Assembly (NCBI GenBank): GCA_002420235.1 | Contig: DIHQ01000177.1 | Location: forward strand, 1-12,189 | Length of the DNA stretch: 12,189 nt | Reading direction: 5' to 3' | DNA from: Flavobacteriales bacterium UBA5692 | Lineage (GTDB): Bacteria > Bacteroidota > Bacteroidia > Flavobacteriales_D > Sanyastnellaceae | In this document: positions 1 to 6,728 of the stretch, piece by piece | Layout: each line of letters opens with the position of its first letter | Position numbering within the stretch: the first letter of the stretch is position 1 | Translations under genes and position numbers: made by a program | The notes under the pieces: generated by a model | Databases searched by the model: none | Seen by the model: only the letters and a program-made list of their open reading frames with translations | What the model was told of the DNA's origin: nothing

Positions 1-234
1 AAATTCATATGTGCTATCAGCCGGAAGATCGATAGTTAATTCGTAGACACCATCCATATCATCATCAGACATTATGGTCAAACTAGGATCCCATCCTTGG
101 AAGCTACCAGCAATATGAATACCATCAGCGGAAATAGACTCGTTATTCATGTCCACTTGAAACGTGACTGAAACTTGGGAAATACCAAAAGTATTAACCA
201 ATAAGGCCAGCATCAAAGCGTAAAAATTTTTCAT
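1..234 (-). CDS. Secreted protein with N-terminal carbohydrate-binding-like beta-sandwich (partial, N-terminus only)
   Basis: Translating the minus strand from the ATG at 234 gives 78 codons that stay open to the window edge; the C-terminal part is missing. Residues 1-20 (MKNFYALMLALLVNTFGISQ) look like a Sec signal peptide: a lysine, then a hydrophobic run, then a short polar end. The mature part starts VSVTFQVDMNNE and continues with GIHIAGSFQGWDP and DDDMDGVYELTIDLPA. This pattern (VTFxVDM, GSFxGWDP, DGxYE) is typical of CBM20/E-set-like beta-sandwich modules at the start of secreted Bacteroidota glycoside hydrolases, CotH-like proteins and T9SS cargo. The downstream catalytic or sorting domain lies outside the window, so the enzyme cannot be named. 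The gene follows the thioesterase on the same strand after a 122-bp gap and may have its own promoter near 279-286. I am sure it is a secreted protein; the module class is a pattern-based inference. Confidence 0.75.
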   Translation of the reverse strand, partial: MKNFYALMLALLVNTFGISQVSVTFQVDMNNESISADGIHIAGSFQGWDPSLTIMSDDDMDGVYELTIDLPADSTYEF

Positions 235-278
235 TTTTCAAAAGAGTTATAGTTGGGAGTGTGAGAATTTCACCAAAT

Positions 279-286
279 CAAAAATA
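279..286 (-). promoter_or_regulatory. Possible -7 box for the secreted protein gene
   Basis: On the minus strand this reads TATTTTTG, a full match to the Bacteroidota -7 consensus TAnnTTTG. It lies 44 nt before the ATG at 234, which leaves room for a normal leader. I found no TTG at the expected 17-23 nt upstream, so this may be chance in an A/T-rich gap. The rest of 235-356 shows no gene and no convincing terminator. Confidence 0.3.
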
Positions 287-356
287 GATGAAATGAATTC
301 CATGTCTTTCGATTGAAAGTCGTTTTTTTCCACCGTCGGCAAGTACGTCACTGACT

Positions 357-800
357 TCAAATGTCAGGCCTTCCGAAACCGAAATCTTTTGCAGCCTTGA
401 CCAAATCCTGTGACCAAGGCGCAGGCCTGCCCTCATTGTGATTGTAGGATACCAAAACTGTCTTGGCATTGGCAGCAAGAAGCCACTTTTCTCGGTCATA
501 TTTGTAAACTTCATAACCTGCGATCATGCTTTTGGCGCCGATATGTTCAATCCAGGTAATAATTCTTATTTCATCAAGAAAAAGAATGGGAGCGCGGTAA
601 TCGATTTCATGCCGAGCTACCACCATGCCTGCCGAATTCCAGTCCCATTTTCTTCCTAGTAACGGTTCAAAAAATGCAATGCGGCTTTGCTCAAAATAAT
701 TAAAATAGGTCGCATTGTTGACTATACCGGCGGCATCAATGTCGACGAACCGAATTTCTGGGGTGTACACTTGCCCGGGAGGAAGACCAAAATCTTGCAT
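357..800 (-). CDS. Acyl-CoA thioesterase, hot-dog fold (4HBT/YbgC-like)
   Basis: 147 residues, the usual length for single-domain hot-dog thioesterases, which hydrolyse acyl-CoA (or 4-hydroxybenzoyl-CoA) esters in the cytoplasm. Residues 15-33 read EIRFVDIDAAGIVNNATYF, which aligns with the YbgC/4HBT signature xDTDAxGxVxxxxY; Asp22 matches the catalytic Asp18 of E. coli YbgC. HEIDYRAPILFLDEI and the later AKTVLVSYN fit the central beta-strands of the fold. An in-frame start exists further upstream (863), but those 21 extra residues resemble no hot-dog N-terminus and would cover the divergent gene's start and promoter. I chose the ATG at 800 because a perfect -7 box (TACTTTTG) ends 4 nt before it. 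The substrate cannot be told from sequence. The gene diverges from a small membrane protein; no functional link is evident. Confidence 0.85.
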   Translation of the reverse strand: MQDFGLPPGQVYTPEIRFVDIDAAGIVNNATYFNYFEQSRIAFFEPLLGRKWDWNSAGMVVARHEIDYRAPILFLDEIRIITWIEHIGAKSMIAGYEVYKYDREKWLLAANAKTVLVSYNHNEGRPAPWSQDLVKAAKDFGFGRPDI

Positions 801-828
801 GGTGCAAAAGTACCAGCTCGTACCTTTG
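795..828 (+). promoter_or_regulatory. Promoter of the small membrane protein gene (TTG / TACCTTTG)
   Basis: TTG at 795-797 and TACCTTTG at 821-828 are 23 nt apart, matching the Bacteroidota -33/-7 pattern. The ATG at 832 follows the -7 box by 3 nt (TTT), again predicting a leaderless transcript. The TTG is the reverse complement of the CAA codon that directly follows the thioesterase ATG, so each gene's second codon supplies the -33 element of the other. The two promoters therefore occupy the same DNA, which is imperfectly palindromic around 816/817. Confidence 0.6.
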
Positions 829-838
829 TTTATGCAAA
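805..838 (-). promoter_or_regulatory. Promoter of the thioesterase gene (TTTG / TACTTTTG)
   Basis: On the minus strand, TTTG (838-835) is followed after 22 nt by TACTTTTG (812-805), matching the Bacteroidota -33/-7 consensus at a permitted spacing. Only 4 nt (CACC) separate the -7 box from the ATG at 800, so transcription would start at or next to the start codon and the mRNA would be leaderless or nearly so. The -33 element lies inside the first codons of the divergent gene. Confidence 0.6.
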
Positions 839-1167
839 AAATCCAACGCATCATACAGTTCATTTGGGGCGCATTGCTCGCTGTCGCGCTCTACGGATTT
901 TACCAATGCCCACATGCAGTTGCTTGGTTGCTGGCAACCCTTTCGAGCTCAACGCCGTTGGTGATAAGCTTGCTCTTAAATGATGATCAATGGGATCGCA
1001 CCTTTTTTGCCATTGTTGTTTTTAGTTTAAGCATTGTCGCCATTGCCGTCAGCTTCGGCCAATGGGCTGTTGTAGGCACCTCACCTGCTTGGATTGCTCT
1101 TATCCCTCTGAGCTCTCTAATTTTATGGATTATACACGAGCGCAAATCTGCTTCAAGAAGGCTGTGA
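832..1167 (+). CDS. Small hypothetical membrane protein, about 3 transmembrane segments
   Basis: 111 residues, family not recognised. After a short basic N-terminus (MQKIQRIIQF) come hydrophobic stretches at roughly residues 8-30 (IWGALLAVALYGFY and on), 33-48 (STPLVISLLL region, weaker), 58-77 (FFAIVVFSLSIVAIAVSF) and 81-101 (VVGTSPAWIALIPLSSLILWII), ending in a basic tail HERKSASRRL. The basic tail suggests a cytoplasmic C-terminus by the positive-inside rule. The open frame extends upstream to 715, but that part would overlap the thioesterase start and reads as non-hydrophobic noise. The ATG at 832 is favoured because a perfect TACCTTTG box ends 3 nt before it. No catalytic motif or conserved cysteine pattern is visible, and I assign no function. 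Confidence 0.6.
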   Translation: MQKIQRIIQFIWGALLAVALYGFYQCPHAVAWLLATLSSSTPLVISLLLNDDQWDRTFFAIVVFSLSIVAIAVSFGQWAVVGTSPAWIALIPLSSLILWIIHERKSASRRL

Positions 1168-1264
1168 GACCAGTGTTCTGGATTAAATCTGCCTCAATTA
1201 CCGTGTGTTTTATCATGCTTATTAACAATTTGCATAGGTTTATTCACGAAATGACCGGAACCCC

Positions 1265-1296
1265 TTGTCGGCGTTGAAATCCCGCCCATATATTTG
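1265..1296 (+). promoter_or_regulatory. HU gene promoter (TTG / TATATTTG)
   Basis: TTG at 1265-1267 and TATATTTG at 1289-1296 are 21 nt apart, a full match to the Bacteroidota consensus TTG-N17-23-TAnnTTTG. The HU start at 1331 is 34 nt past the -7 box, giving a short A/T-rich leader without a Shine-Dalgarno sequence. Apart from this promoter, the gap 1168-1330 shows no credible gene. Confidence 0.65.
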
Positions 1297-1330
1297 GCCG
1301 AGTTGAATATTCACTCTTAATTTATACACC

Positions 1331-1600
1331 ATGAACAAAGCAGAATTGGTAGATGCAATGGCCGAAGGAGCTGGCATCTCAAAAGCAGACGCAAAGCGTG
1401 CACTGGACGCTTTCGTTGACTCAACAGCTGGTGCGTTGAGCAAAGGAGACCGCGTATCCCTCGTCGGATTTGGTTCTTTCTCAGTCTCTCACCGTGCCGA
1501 GCGCCAAGGTCGAAACCCACAAACTGGCAAGACGATCACTATCGCAGCTAAGAACGTAATTAAGTTCAAGGCAGGTGCTGAATTGAGCTCAAAGGTATAA
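1331..1600 (+). CDS. hup: HU family DNA-binding protein
   Basis: 89 residues, the standard HU length. HU dimers bind and bend double-stranded DNA with little sequence preference and compact the nucleoid. The N-terminal helices are MNKAELVDAMAEGAGISKAD and AKRALDAFVDSTAGAL; the beta region GDRVSLVGFGSFSVSHRAER leads into the arm with the hallmark GRNPQTGK at 61-68, where the proline intercalates between bases. The tail AAKNVIKFKAGAELSSKV matches the final strand and helix. The start is fixed by the conserved MNKAELV. It is a single-gene unit, with its own promoter (1265-1296) and a strong terminator (1619-1651), consistent with an abundant structural protein. It could not be told apart from a paralog such as IHF-like proteins on position alone, but the sequence is plain HU. 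Confidence 0.97.
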   Translation: MNKAELVDAMAEGAGISKADAKRALDAFVDSTAGALSKGDRVSLVGFGSFSVSHRAERQGRNPQTGKTITIAAKNVIKFKAGAELSSKV

Positions 1601-1618
1601 GGCCCTTTGCCCAAAGTG

Positions 1619-1651
1619 AAAAGGCCCCGAGCGTTTGGCTCGGGGCCTTTT
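1619..1651 (+). terminator. Intrinsic terminator after the HU gene
   Basis: AAGGCCCCGAGC (1621-1632) pairs perfectly with GCTCGGGGCCTT (1638-1649) around a 5-nt loop GTTTG; two more A-T pairs extend the stem to 14 bp. A T-run (1648-1652) follows. This is a strong rho-independent terminator 20-50 nt after the HU stop, separating HU from trmH. Confidence 0.93.
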
Positions 1652-1673
1652 TATTTCACCCCTATTTATACAT

Positions 1674-2336
1674 ATGCCAAATACTAAGTTGCAAGCCATC
1701 CTTCCATACATCAGTGAAGAACGGCAAAAAAAATTTGAGGATGCTTTGGAACAGCGTTCACGGAGACTGTGCATGGTACTTGAAAACGTATACCTAAGCA
1801 GAAATGCGAGTGCAGTGATGCGATCGTGTGATGGCATGGGGATTCAAGATGTCCATTTAATCGAAGACATTAACCCTTGGGTCCTCAACCGCGGTGTTTC
1901 GAAAGGAACGCCATCCTGGTTAACAATTCACAGATACACCAATGCTGATGACCCAATAGCTGCTTGCATAAAAGCACTTCGCGTGAACGGTTACAAAATT
2001 GCAGTCACTTCCCCCCACATCGACGGATACGAAGCACGCAGCCTGCCCATTAACAAACCAGTAGCTGTGGTGATGGGAACGGAATTTAAGGGTGTCTCAA
2101 AACGAATGATGGAGGCTGCCGACTACAATGTTGTCATTCCCATGCGCGGCATGACCGAATCCTTGAACATAAGCGTCGCCGCCGGCATAATAATACAACG
2201 CATCATGGAGAACATCCGCAATCTGCCACCTGAAGATTGGCAACTCGCACCGCGTGAAAAGGATGCGGTGATGCTAGACTGGGCCTTGAAATCAGTTAAG
2301 AAATCAGATGCGATTTTGAAACACCTTGGGCTGTGA
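1674..2336 (+). CDS. trmH: tRNA (guanosine-18-2'-O)-methyltransferase TrmH (SpoU family)
   Basis: 220 residues, close to the 229 of E. coli TrmH. SPOUT enzymes of this type use S-adenosylmethionine to methylate the 2'-OH of G18 in the tRNA D-loop. All three SpoU motifs are present: motif 1 NASAVMR at 44-50 (Asn44, catalytic Arg50), motif 2 VVMGTEFKGVS at 132-142, and motif 3 IPMRGMTESLNISVA at 155-169, which forms the trefoil knot and SAM pocket. The short N-terminal helix and the C-terminal extension (REKDAVMLDWALKSVKKSD) suit TrmH rather than the larger RlmB with its L30e-like domain. The frame stays open upstream into the HU terminator hairpin, so the ATG at 1674 is chosen; the protein then begins like its family. 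It heads a plus-strand cluster with the MATE gene 31 bp downstream. Confidence 0.9.
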   Translation: MPNTKLQAILPYISEERQKKFEDALEQRSRRLCMVLENVYLSRNASAVMRSCDGMGIQDVHLIEDINPWVLNRGVSKGTPSWLTIHRYTNADDPIAACIKALRVNGYKIAVTSPHIDGYEARSLPINKPVAVVMGTEFKGVSKRMMEAADYNVVIPMRGMTESLNISVAAGIIIQRIMENIRNLPPEDWQLAPREKDAVMLDWALKSVKKSDAILKHLGL

Positions 2337-2354
2337 TTTCATCTCAAAAATAAA

Positions 2355-2362
2355 GACTTTTG
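2355..2362 (+). promoter_or_regulatory. Possible -7 box upstream of the MATE gene
   Basis: GACTTTTG differs from TAnnTTTG at one position and ends 5 nt before the ATG at 2368, a geometry like the leaderless promoters elsewhere in the window. The nearest TTG (2326-2328) is 26 nt away, slightly too far. Read-through from trmH is equally possible. Confidence 0.22.
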
Positions 2363-2367
2363 CCGCA

Positions 2368-3708
2368 ATGAACCAAGCAGGGATATTGAATACCGGCTAT
2401 GTTGACTTGTTACGCATGGCCATTCCCATTTCCATGGGCACCATGCTCCAATTTTTCGTTCTTCTCACCGATAACTTCTTTCTGGCTCGCTTGAGTGAGG
2501 AAGCAATCAATGGCGCAGGAAACGCTGGCCTAGTTTACATAACATTGGAGATGATTGCAGTAGGCAGCGCAGCGGCTCTGCAAATCGTGATTGCACGGCG
2601 ATTAGGTGAAGGCCGTCGAGAAGATGCTCTCAGGACATTTCGCACAGGCTTGCTTTTGCACGGGATTATCGGTGTTCTCCTGACAAGTGTAGCCTTTTTG
2701 TTAAATGGTGGACTTGTAAACTCAGCCATTGCCGACCCTAGCATTCGAGCCGTTTTCACAGATTTTTTTGCCATCCGCCTGCTTGGTTTTATACCGTTCA
2801 CATCGCTTCTTGCCTTCAATGCGCTTTACACCGGCATCGCCAAGACTTGGCCAATTTTAGCCATTGGAATTTGTAGCGCCGCCGTAAACATGGTTTTGGA
2901 CGCTGCCTGGGTTGAAGGTTGGTGGGGTGTTGACGCCACCGGAGCAATCGGTGCAGCGTGGGCATCAATCTGTGCAGAGTTGACTGGTTTCATCATTGCG
3001 TTGATAGTAACCCTTCGCATTATGCCCGAGGCATTTCGACCGTGGAGCATACTTTCATGGGATGATTTAAAAGCATGGTGGAAATTGGCCTTCCCATTAG
3101 TGGGACAGTTCTTGACGACCGTCTTTACTTGGACGGCTTTCTTCTTCTTTGTTGAAAAAGTCGGTAGTATGGAGCTGAAAGTGTCCCACGTAACCCGCAA
3201 CTTTTTCATGCTAGCATTCATTGTGACACAAGGTATGCAACAGACCACTCGAACCTATGTGAGTGGATTGCTTGGTGCAGGTCGACTGGCCGATTTGAAT
3301 CAGACCTTGCGACGAATTTTCGTAATCACTTTTCTAGGAATCATACTTTTTTGTCACGGATATATTCTATACCCCAGCAAACTTGCTGCTTTATTTTTTA
3401 CCGATGCGACCGGGCAAGCGGCCATGATCAAAACCCTGCATGTCTTATTCATAGTTGTCTGCACCTATGCCTTCACTGGAGTCATGTTGTCCACTATTCA
3501 GGGCAGTGGGAAAACGAAAGTAGCGTTCCGCATCGAACTTGTAGCCGTAACCATATACATGATTGCTGCCGCTACAATTACCCTTATCTGGCCACAGCCC
3601 ATCTGGATCATTTGGCGCGTCGAATTGGTTTACTTCTTATCCATCGGATTTGGAAGTTGGCTGTACCTTCGAAAAGGCACTTGGCGCCTCGAATCACAAC
3701 CGATTTAG
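2368..3708 (+). CDS. MATE family efflux transporter
   Basis: 446 residues, typical for a MATE antiporter, which expels drugs or other organic cations in exchange for Na+ or H+ across the inner membrane. About twelve hydrophobic segments occur in two halves. The N-terminal half opens with LLRMAIPISMGTMLQFFVLLTDNFFLARL, with an Asp in TM1 where many MATE proteins have one, followed by GSAAALQIVIARRLGEGRREDA, the usual first-half loop. The second half repeats this design: KLAFPLVGQFLTTVFTWTAFFFFVEKVG and then VTQGMQQTTRTYVSGLLGAGRLADLNQTLRR. The ATG at 2368 is preferred over a start at 2326 that would overlap trmH and add a non-family N-terminus. It lies between trmH (31 bp) and fmt (9 bp), so it is probably co-transcribed. 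The substrate cannot be inferred. Confidence 0.87.
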   Translation: MNQAGILNTGYVDLLRMAIPISMGTMLQFFVLLTDNFFLARLSEEAINGAGNAGLVYITLEMIAVGSAAALQIVIARRLGEGRREDALRTFRTGLLLHGIIGVLLTSVAFLLNGGLVNSAIADPSIRAVFTDFFAIRLLGFIPFTSLLAFNALYTGIAKTWPILAIGICSAAVNMVLDAAWVEGWWGVDATGAIGAAWASICAELTGFIIALIVTLRIMPEAFRPWSILSWDDLKAWWKLAFPLVGQFLTTVFTWTAFFFFVEKVGSMELKVSHVTRNFFMLAFIVTQGMQQTTRTYVSGLLGAGRLADLNQTLRRIFVITFLGIILFCHGYILYPSKLAALFFTDATGQAAMIKTLHVLFIVVCTYAFTGVMLSTIQGSGKTKVAFRIELVAVTIYMIAAATITLIWPQPIWIIWRVELVYFLSIGFGSWLYLRKGTWRLESQPI

Positions 3709-3717
3709 TCTCACATT

Positions 3718-4698
3718 ATGGCAGATTTTCCCACTTCTCCATTGAACTCCAAGCTGCGCATAGTGTTTTTTGGAACACCTGAATTTGCGGCCGTTTGTCT
3801 TGAATCGTTATTAGAATCGAAGCACTGTGTGGTCGGCGTTGTCACAGCACCAGACCGACGTTCTGGCCGGGGTCAAAAAATCAAGCTGTCTGCCGTAAAA
3901 TCCGTAGCTGATGCAAATGGTTTGCCTGTATTACAACCAGCCAAACTTAAAAACCCAGACTTCAACAGAAAGCTCTTAGGGTGGAGAGCGGATGTGTTTA
4001 TTGTTGTCGCATTTCGCATGCTTCCGCGCATGGTATGGAATGCACCAAAATTTGGGACCATCAACCTGCATGCCTCGATGTTGCCTCAGTTGCGAGGTGC
4101 AGCACCCATCCACTGGGCCATCATTTACGGATTAAGAGCATCAGGTGTCTCCACTTTCTCACTGAATGATTCCATTGATACGGGCGATGTATTGCTTCAA
4201 GACAAAGTAGCAATCGACAAAATGGACGACGCTGGAATTCTATATGAAAAATTGTTAGGCCAAGGCAAAAAGCTTCTTGTTAAAACTGTCGACTACCTCG
4301 TAGCAGGTGAGCTAACTCCGCGACCGCAGTTGTCAGACGGACCTTGGCTTACTGCGCCTAAATTAAATCGGGAAAACACTTTAATAAATTGGTCTCAATC
4401 TACTTATAATGTGTTAAATAGAATCAAAGGACTATATCCTTTTCCCAAAGCTTGGACCACGTCTCCTTTTGGGGTCATCAAGATTCTTCATGCCCATTCC
4501 ATTCAAAGAATAGTCGAACTTCCATACGAGACCCAACCCGGAACGCTCGCTCTCGTGCACAGCACATTTGCAGTCCGGTGCAGTGACGGTTGGATTGCAA
4601 TCGATGAGCTCATACCACCTGGGAAAGGACGCATGTCTGGAAAAGCCTGGATGAATGGCCTGAAAAAACCTTTAACGCGATTGGGGAATCAGGCGTAA
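3718..4698 (+). CDS. fmt: Methionyl-tRNA formyltransferase
   Basis: 326 residues. Fmt transfers a formyl group from 10-formyltetrahydrofolate to Met-tRNA(fMet) for translation initiation. The Rossmann start LRIVFFGTPEFA is at 13-24; the tRNA-contacting loop SGRGQKIKLSAVK is at 49-61. The catalytic triad is intact: Asn116 and His118 in INLHASMLPQLRGAAPIHW, and Asp154 in DSIDTGDVLL, with the same 38-residue spacing as Asn106-Asp144 of E. coli. The C-terminal beta-barrel domain begins near LINWSQSTYNVLNRIKGLYPFPKAW and is complete. The N-terminus has about 11 residues more than E. coli Fmt before the first strand, but no internal start is available. It follows the MATE gene by 9 bp, so it is likely the last gene of that cluster, and its last 10 bp overlap the end of mutB on the other strand. 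Confidence 0.96.
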   Translation: MADFPTSPLNSKLRIVFFGTPEFAAVCLESLLESKHCVVGVVTAPDRRSGRGQKIKLSAVKSVADANGLPVLQPAKLKNPDFNRKLLGWRADVFIVVAFRMLPRMVWNAPKFGTINLHASMLPQLRGAAPIHWAIIYGLRASGVSTFSLNDSIDTGDVLLQDKVAIDKMDDAGILYEKLLGQGKKLLVKTVDYLVAGELTPRPQLSDGPWLTAPKLNRENTLINWSQSTYNVLNRIKGLYPFPKAWTTSPFGVIKILHAHSIQRIVELPYETQPGTLALVHSTFAVRCSDGWIAIDELIPPGKGRMSGKAWMNGLKKPLTRLGNQA

Positions 4699-6728
4699 GC
4701 CTCGAGTAATAATTCAAGAATATTTCTTGCAGATTCCGTAATCGGCGTCCCTGGTCCGAATACGCCTACGGCTCCTTTGTCGTAGAGTCCCTCATAATCA
4801 CCTGGCGGAATGACTCCCCCAACCACGACCAAGATATCCGCTCGGCCGCTACTTCGCAATCCTTCAATCAATTCTGGGACTAGGGTTTTGTGACCAGCAG
4901 CTAAAGTACTAATACCCACAACGTGAACGTCATTGTCAATGGCCTGCTGTACCACCTCCATTGGCGTTTGAAACAATGGACCCAAGTCAACATCGAATCC
5001 CATGTCTGCAAAGGATGAGGCAATCACCTTGGCTCCTCGATCATGACCATCTTGCCCCATTTTAGCGATAAGAATACGCGGCTGCCGTCCGACCTTATCC
5101 TTGAAATTCCTTGTCAAGTCAATAACGTTTTGATATGCAGATTGGCCCTCCATCGCCCTCGAGAAGATACCACTAACTTTTTGAACCGCAGGTTCGTAAC
5201 GACCAAAAGCAACTTCTAATGCATCGCTAATTTCTCCAAGTGTCGCACGCTCCTTTGCCGCTTGAACCGCCAATTCCAATAAGTTCGCATCACCTTTAGC
5301 TCCTGTTGATAGAGCTTTCAAAGCAGATTTTACTGATGCGTCATCCCGTTGTGCACGAAGTTCAGCCAATCTCGCAATCTGCTTTATTCGGACTGCTTTT
5401 TGGTCAATTTCGAGGACTTCCAGATTTTCTTCTTTATCCGTTGGGAACAAATTGACACCGATAATACGGTCTTGTCCTCGATCAATGCGTGCTTGCTTCT
5501 CCGAGGCTGCCGCCTCAATACGCAGTTTGGGGATGCCCTTTTCAATAGCGCTCGCCATTCCGCCTTCCTCTTCAACCTCCTTTATCAAAGTCAAGGCTTC
5601 TTGAACCATTTGGTCAGTGAGATTCTCCATCATGCGAGATCCGTGCCAGGGATCGATAGCCTCTGTAAATCCAGCTTCCTGCTGCATGAACAGTTGAGTA
5701 TTACGGGCAATCCTTGCTGAAGCCTCTGTAGGCAGCGCAATTGCCTCGTCCATGGAATTGGTATGCAAGGATTGGGTGCCACCAAAAACGGCTGCCATAG
5801 CTTCCATAGCCGTGCGGGCCACATTGTTCCAGGGGTCTTGCGCAGTGAGGGACCAACCACTTGTCTGGGTATGCGTACGCAGCATCATGGATTTGGGCTT
5901 CGTAGCGCCCAAGTCCTTCATTTTATGTGCCCAAATCAAACGTGCAGCGCGCATTTTAGCGATTTCCTCATAGTGATTCATTCCACTCGCCCAAAAGAAG
6001 CTCAGACGTGGGGCAAAGGCGTCAATGTTTAGCCCAGCCGCGATGCCAGTACGAACGTATTCTAGTCCATCAGCTAATGTATACGCCAACTCAAGTACTG
6101 GCGTAGCGCCAGCCTCCTGCATATGGTAACCAGAAATAGAAATAGAATTAAACTTCGGCATATACTCCGCGGTGTATTTGAAGATATCAGAGATAATGCG
6201 CATGGAGGGAGCCGGCGGATAGATGTACGTATTCCGCACCATGAACTCCTTTAAGATATCATTCTGAATTGTTCCAGCGAGGCACCTAGGTTCCACACCT
6301 TGTTCTTCGGCAGCAACTATGTAAAAAGCCAAAATGGGCAACACCGCCCCGTTCATGGTCATGCTCACAGACATCCGATCGAGCGGAATCCCATCAAATA
6401 AAAGCATCATATCCTCTACCGAGTCAATTGCAACTCCAGCCATTCCAACGTCGCCTGAAACCCGAGGATGGTCGCTATCGTATCCGCGATGCGTAGCAAG
6501 ATCGAAAGCCACGCTAAGACCTTTTTGACCAGCAGCCAAGTTGGAGCGATAGAATGCATTGGAGGCCTCGGCTGTTGAAAATCCAGCATACTGTCGAATG
6601 GTCCAAGGACGGGATGTGTACATGGTCGCGTACGGTCCACCAAGAAACGGCGCTTGGCCCGGCCCAAATCGCTCATGGGCAAGCTGACTGGCACAATCAA
6701 CGGGATAATGAGGGACAATATCAATCAT
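4689..6728 (-). CDS. mutB: Methylmalonyl-CoA mutase, catalytic large subunit
   Basis: 679 residues. With adenosylcobalamin it interconverts succinyl-CoA and (R)-methylmalonyl-CoA, linking propionate, odd-chain fatty acid and branched amino acid metabolism to the TCA cycle. The TIM barrel (about 30-430) holds RPWTIRQYAGF, TIQNDILKEFMVRNTYIYPP and SISGYHMQEAG; Tyr47, Arg165, Tyr201 and His202 match Tyr89, Arg207, Tyr243 and His244 of the Propionibacterium enzyme. The C-terminal B12 domain (about 550-679) has KMGQDGHDRGAK (Lys556, Asp560, cobalt ligand His562), then GISTLAAGH and VVVGGVIPPGDY. All catalytic residues are present. The N-terminus is about 35 residues or more shorter than usual; an in-frame stop at 6740-6738 rules out a longer start in this frame. 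The ATG at 6728 overlaps the mutA stop by 4 bp (ATGA), implying translational coupling. Confidence 0.97.
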   Translation of the reverse strand: MIDIVPHYPVDCASQLAHERFGPGQAPFLGGPYATMYTSRPWTIRQYAGFSTAEASNAFYRSNLAAGQKGLSVAFDLATHRGYDSDHPRVSGDVGMAGVAIDSVEDMMLLFDGIPLDRMSVSMTMNGAVLPILAFYIVAAEEQGVEPRCLAGTIQNDILKEFMVRNTYIYPPAPSMRIISDIFKYTAEYMPKFNSISISGYHMQEAGATPVLELAYTLADGLEYVRTGIAAGLNIDAFAPRLSFFWASGMNHYEEIAKMRAARLIWAHKMKDLGATKPKSMMLRTHTQTSGWSLTAQDPWNNVARTAMEAMAAVFGGTQSLHTNSMDEAIALPTEASARIARNTQLFMQQEAGFTEAIDPWHGSRMMENLTDQMVQEALTLIKEVEEEGGMASAIEKGIPKLRIEAAASEKQARIDRGQDRIIGVNLFPTDKEENLEVLEIDQKAVRIKQIARLAELRAQRDDASVKSALKALSTGAKGDANLLELAVQAAKERATLGEISDALEVAFGRYEPAVQKVSGIFSRAMEGQSAYQNVIDLTRNFKDKVGRQPRILIAKMGQDGHDRGAKVIASSFADMGFDVDLGPLFQTPMEVVQQAIDNDVHVVGISTLAAGHKTLVPELIEGLRSSGRADILVVVGGVIPPGDYEGLYDKGAVGVFGPGTPITESARNILELLLEAYA

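Noticed and set aside
303..325. Small hairpin (CTTTC/GAAAG) followed by a T-run, as a terminator
   Set aside because: The stem is only 5 bp, A/T-rich, and the T-run is on the plus strand, while the neighbouring genes are transcribed on the minus strand.
801..863. Longer N-terminus for the thioesterase
   Set aside because: It would cover the divergent promoter and the start of the membrane protein, and adds a Cys/Trp-rich stretch not seen in hot-dog thioesterases.
1062..1277. 71-codon open frame on the plus strand
   Set aside because: It overlaps the end of the membrane protein gene in another frame, has no promoter or start context, and reads as a shadow with a low-complexity end.
1601..1620. 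Attenuator or antiterminator before the HU terminator
   Set aside because: A GGCCC segment just after the HU stop could pair weakly with the terminator's left arm, but it lies after the gene and the pairing is much weaker than the terminator stem.
1635..1673. Upstream in-frame start for trmH
   Set aside because: The extra 13 residues would be encoded inside the HU terminator hairpin and do not resemble TrmH; the ATG at 1674 fits the family.
5349..5720. 123-codon open frame on the plus strand inside mutB
   Set aside because: It lies wholly antisense to conserved mutB coding sequence and shows no recognisable protein features.
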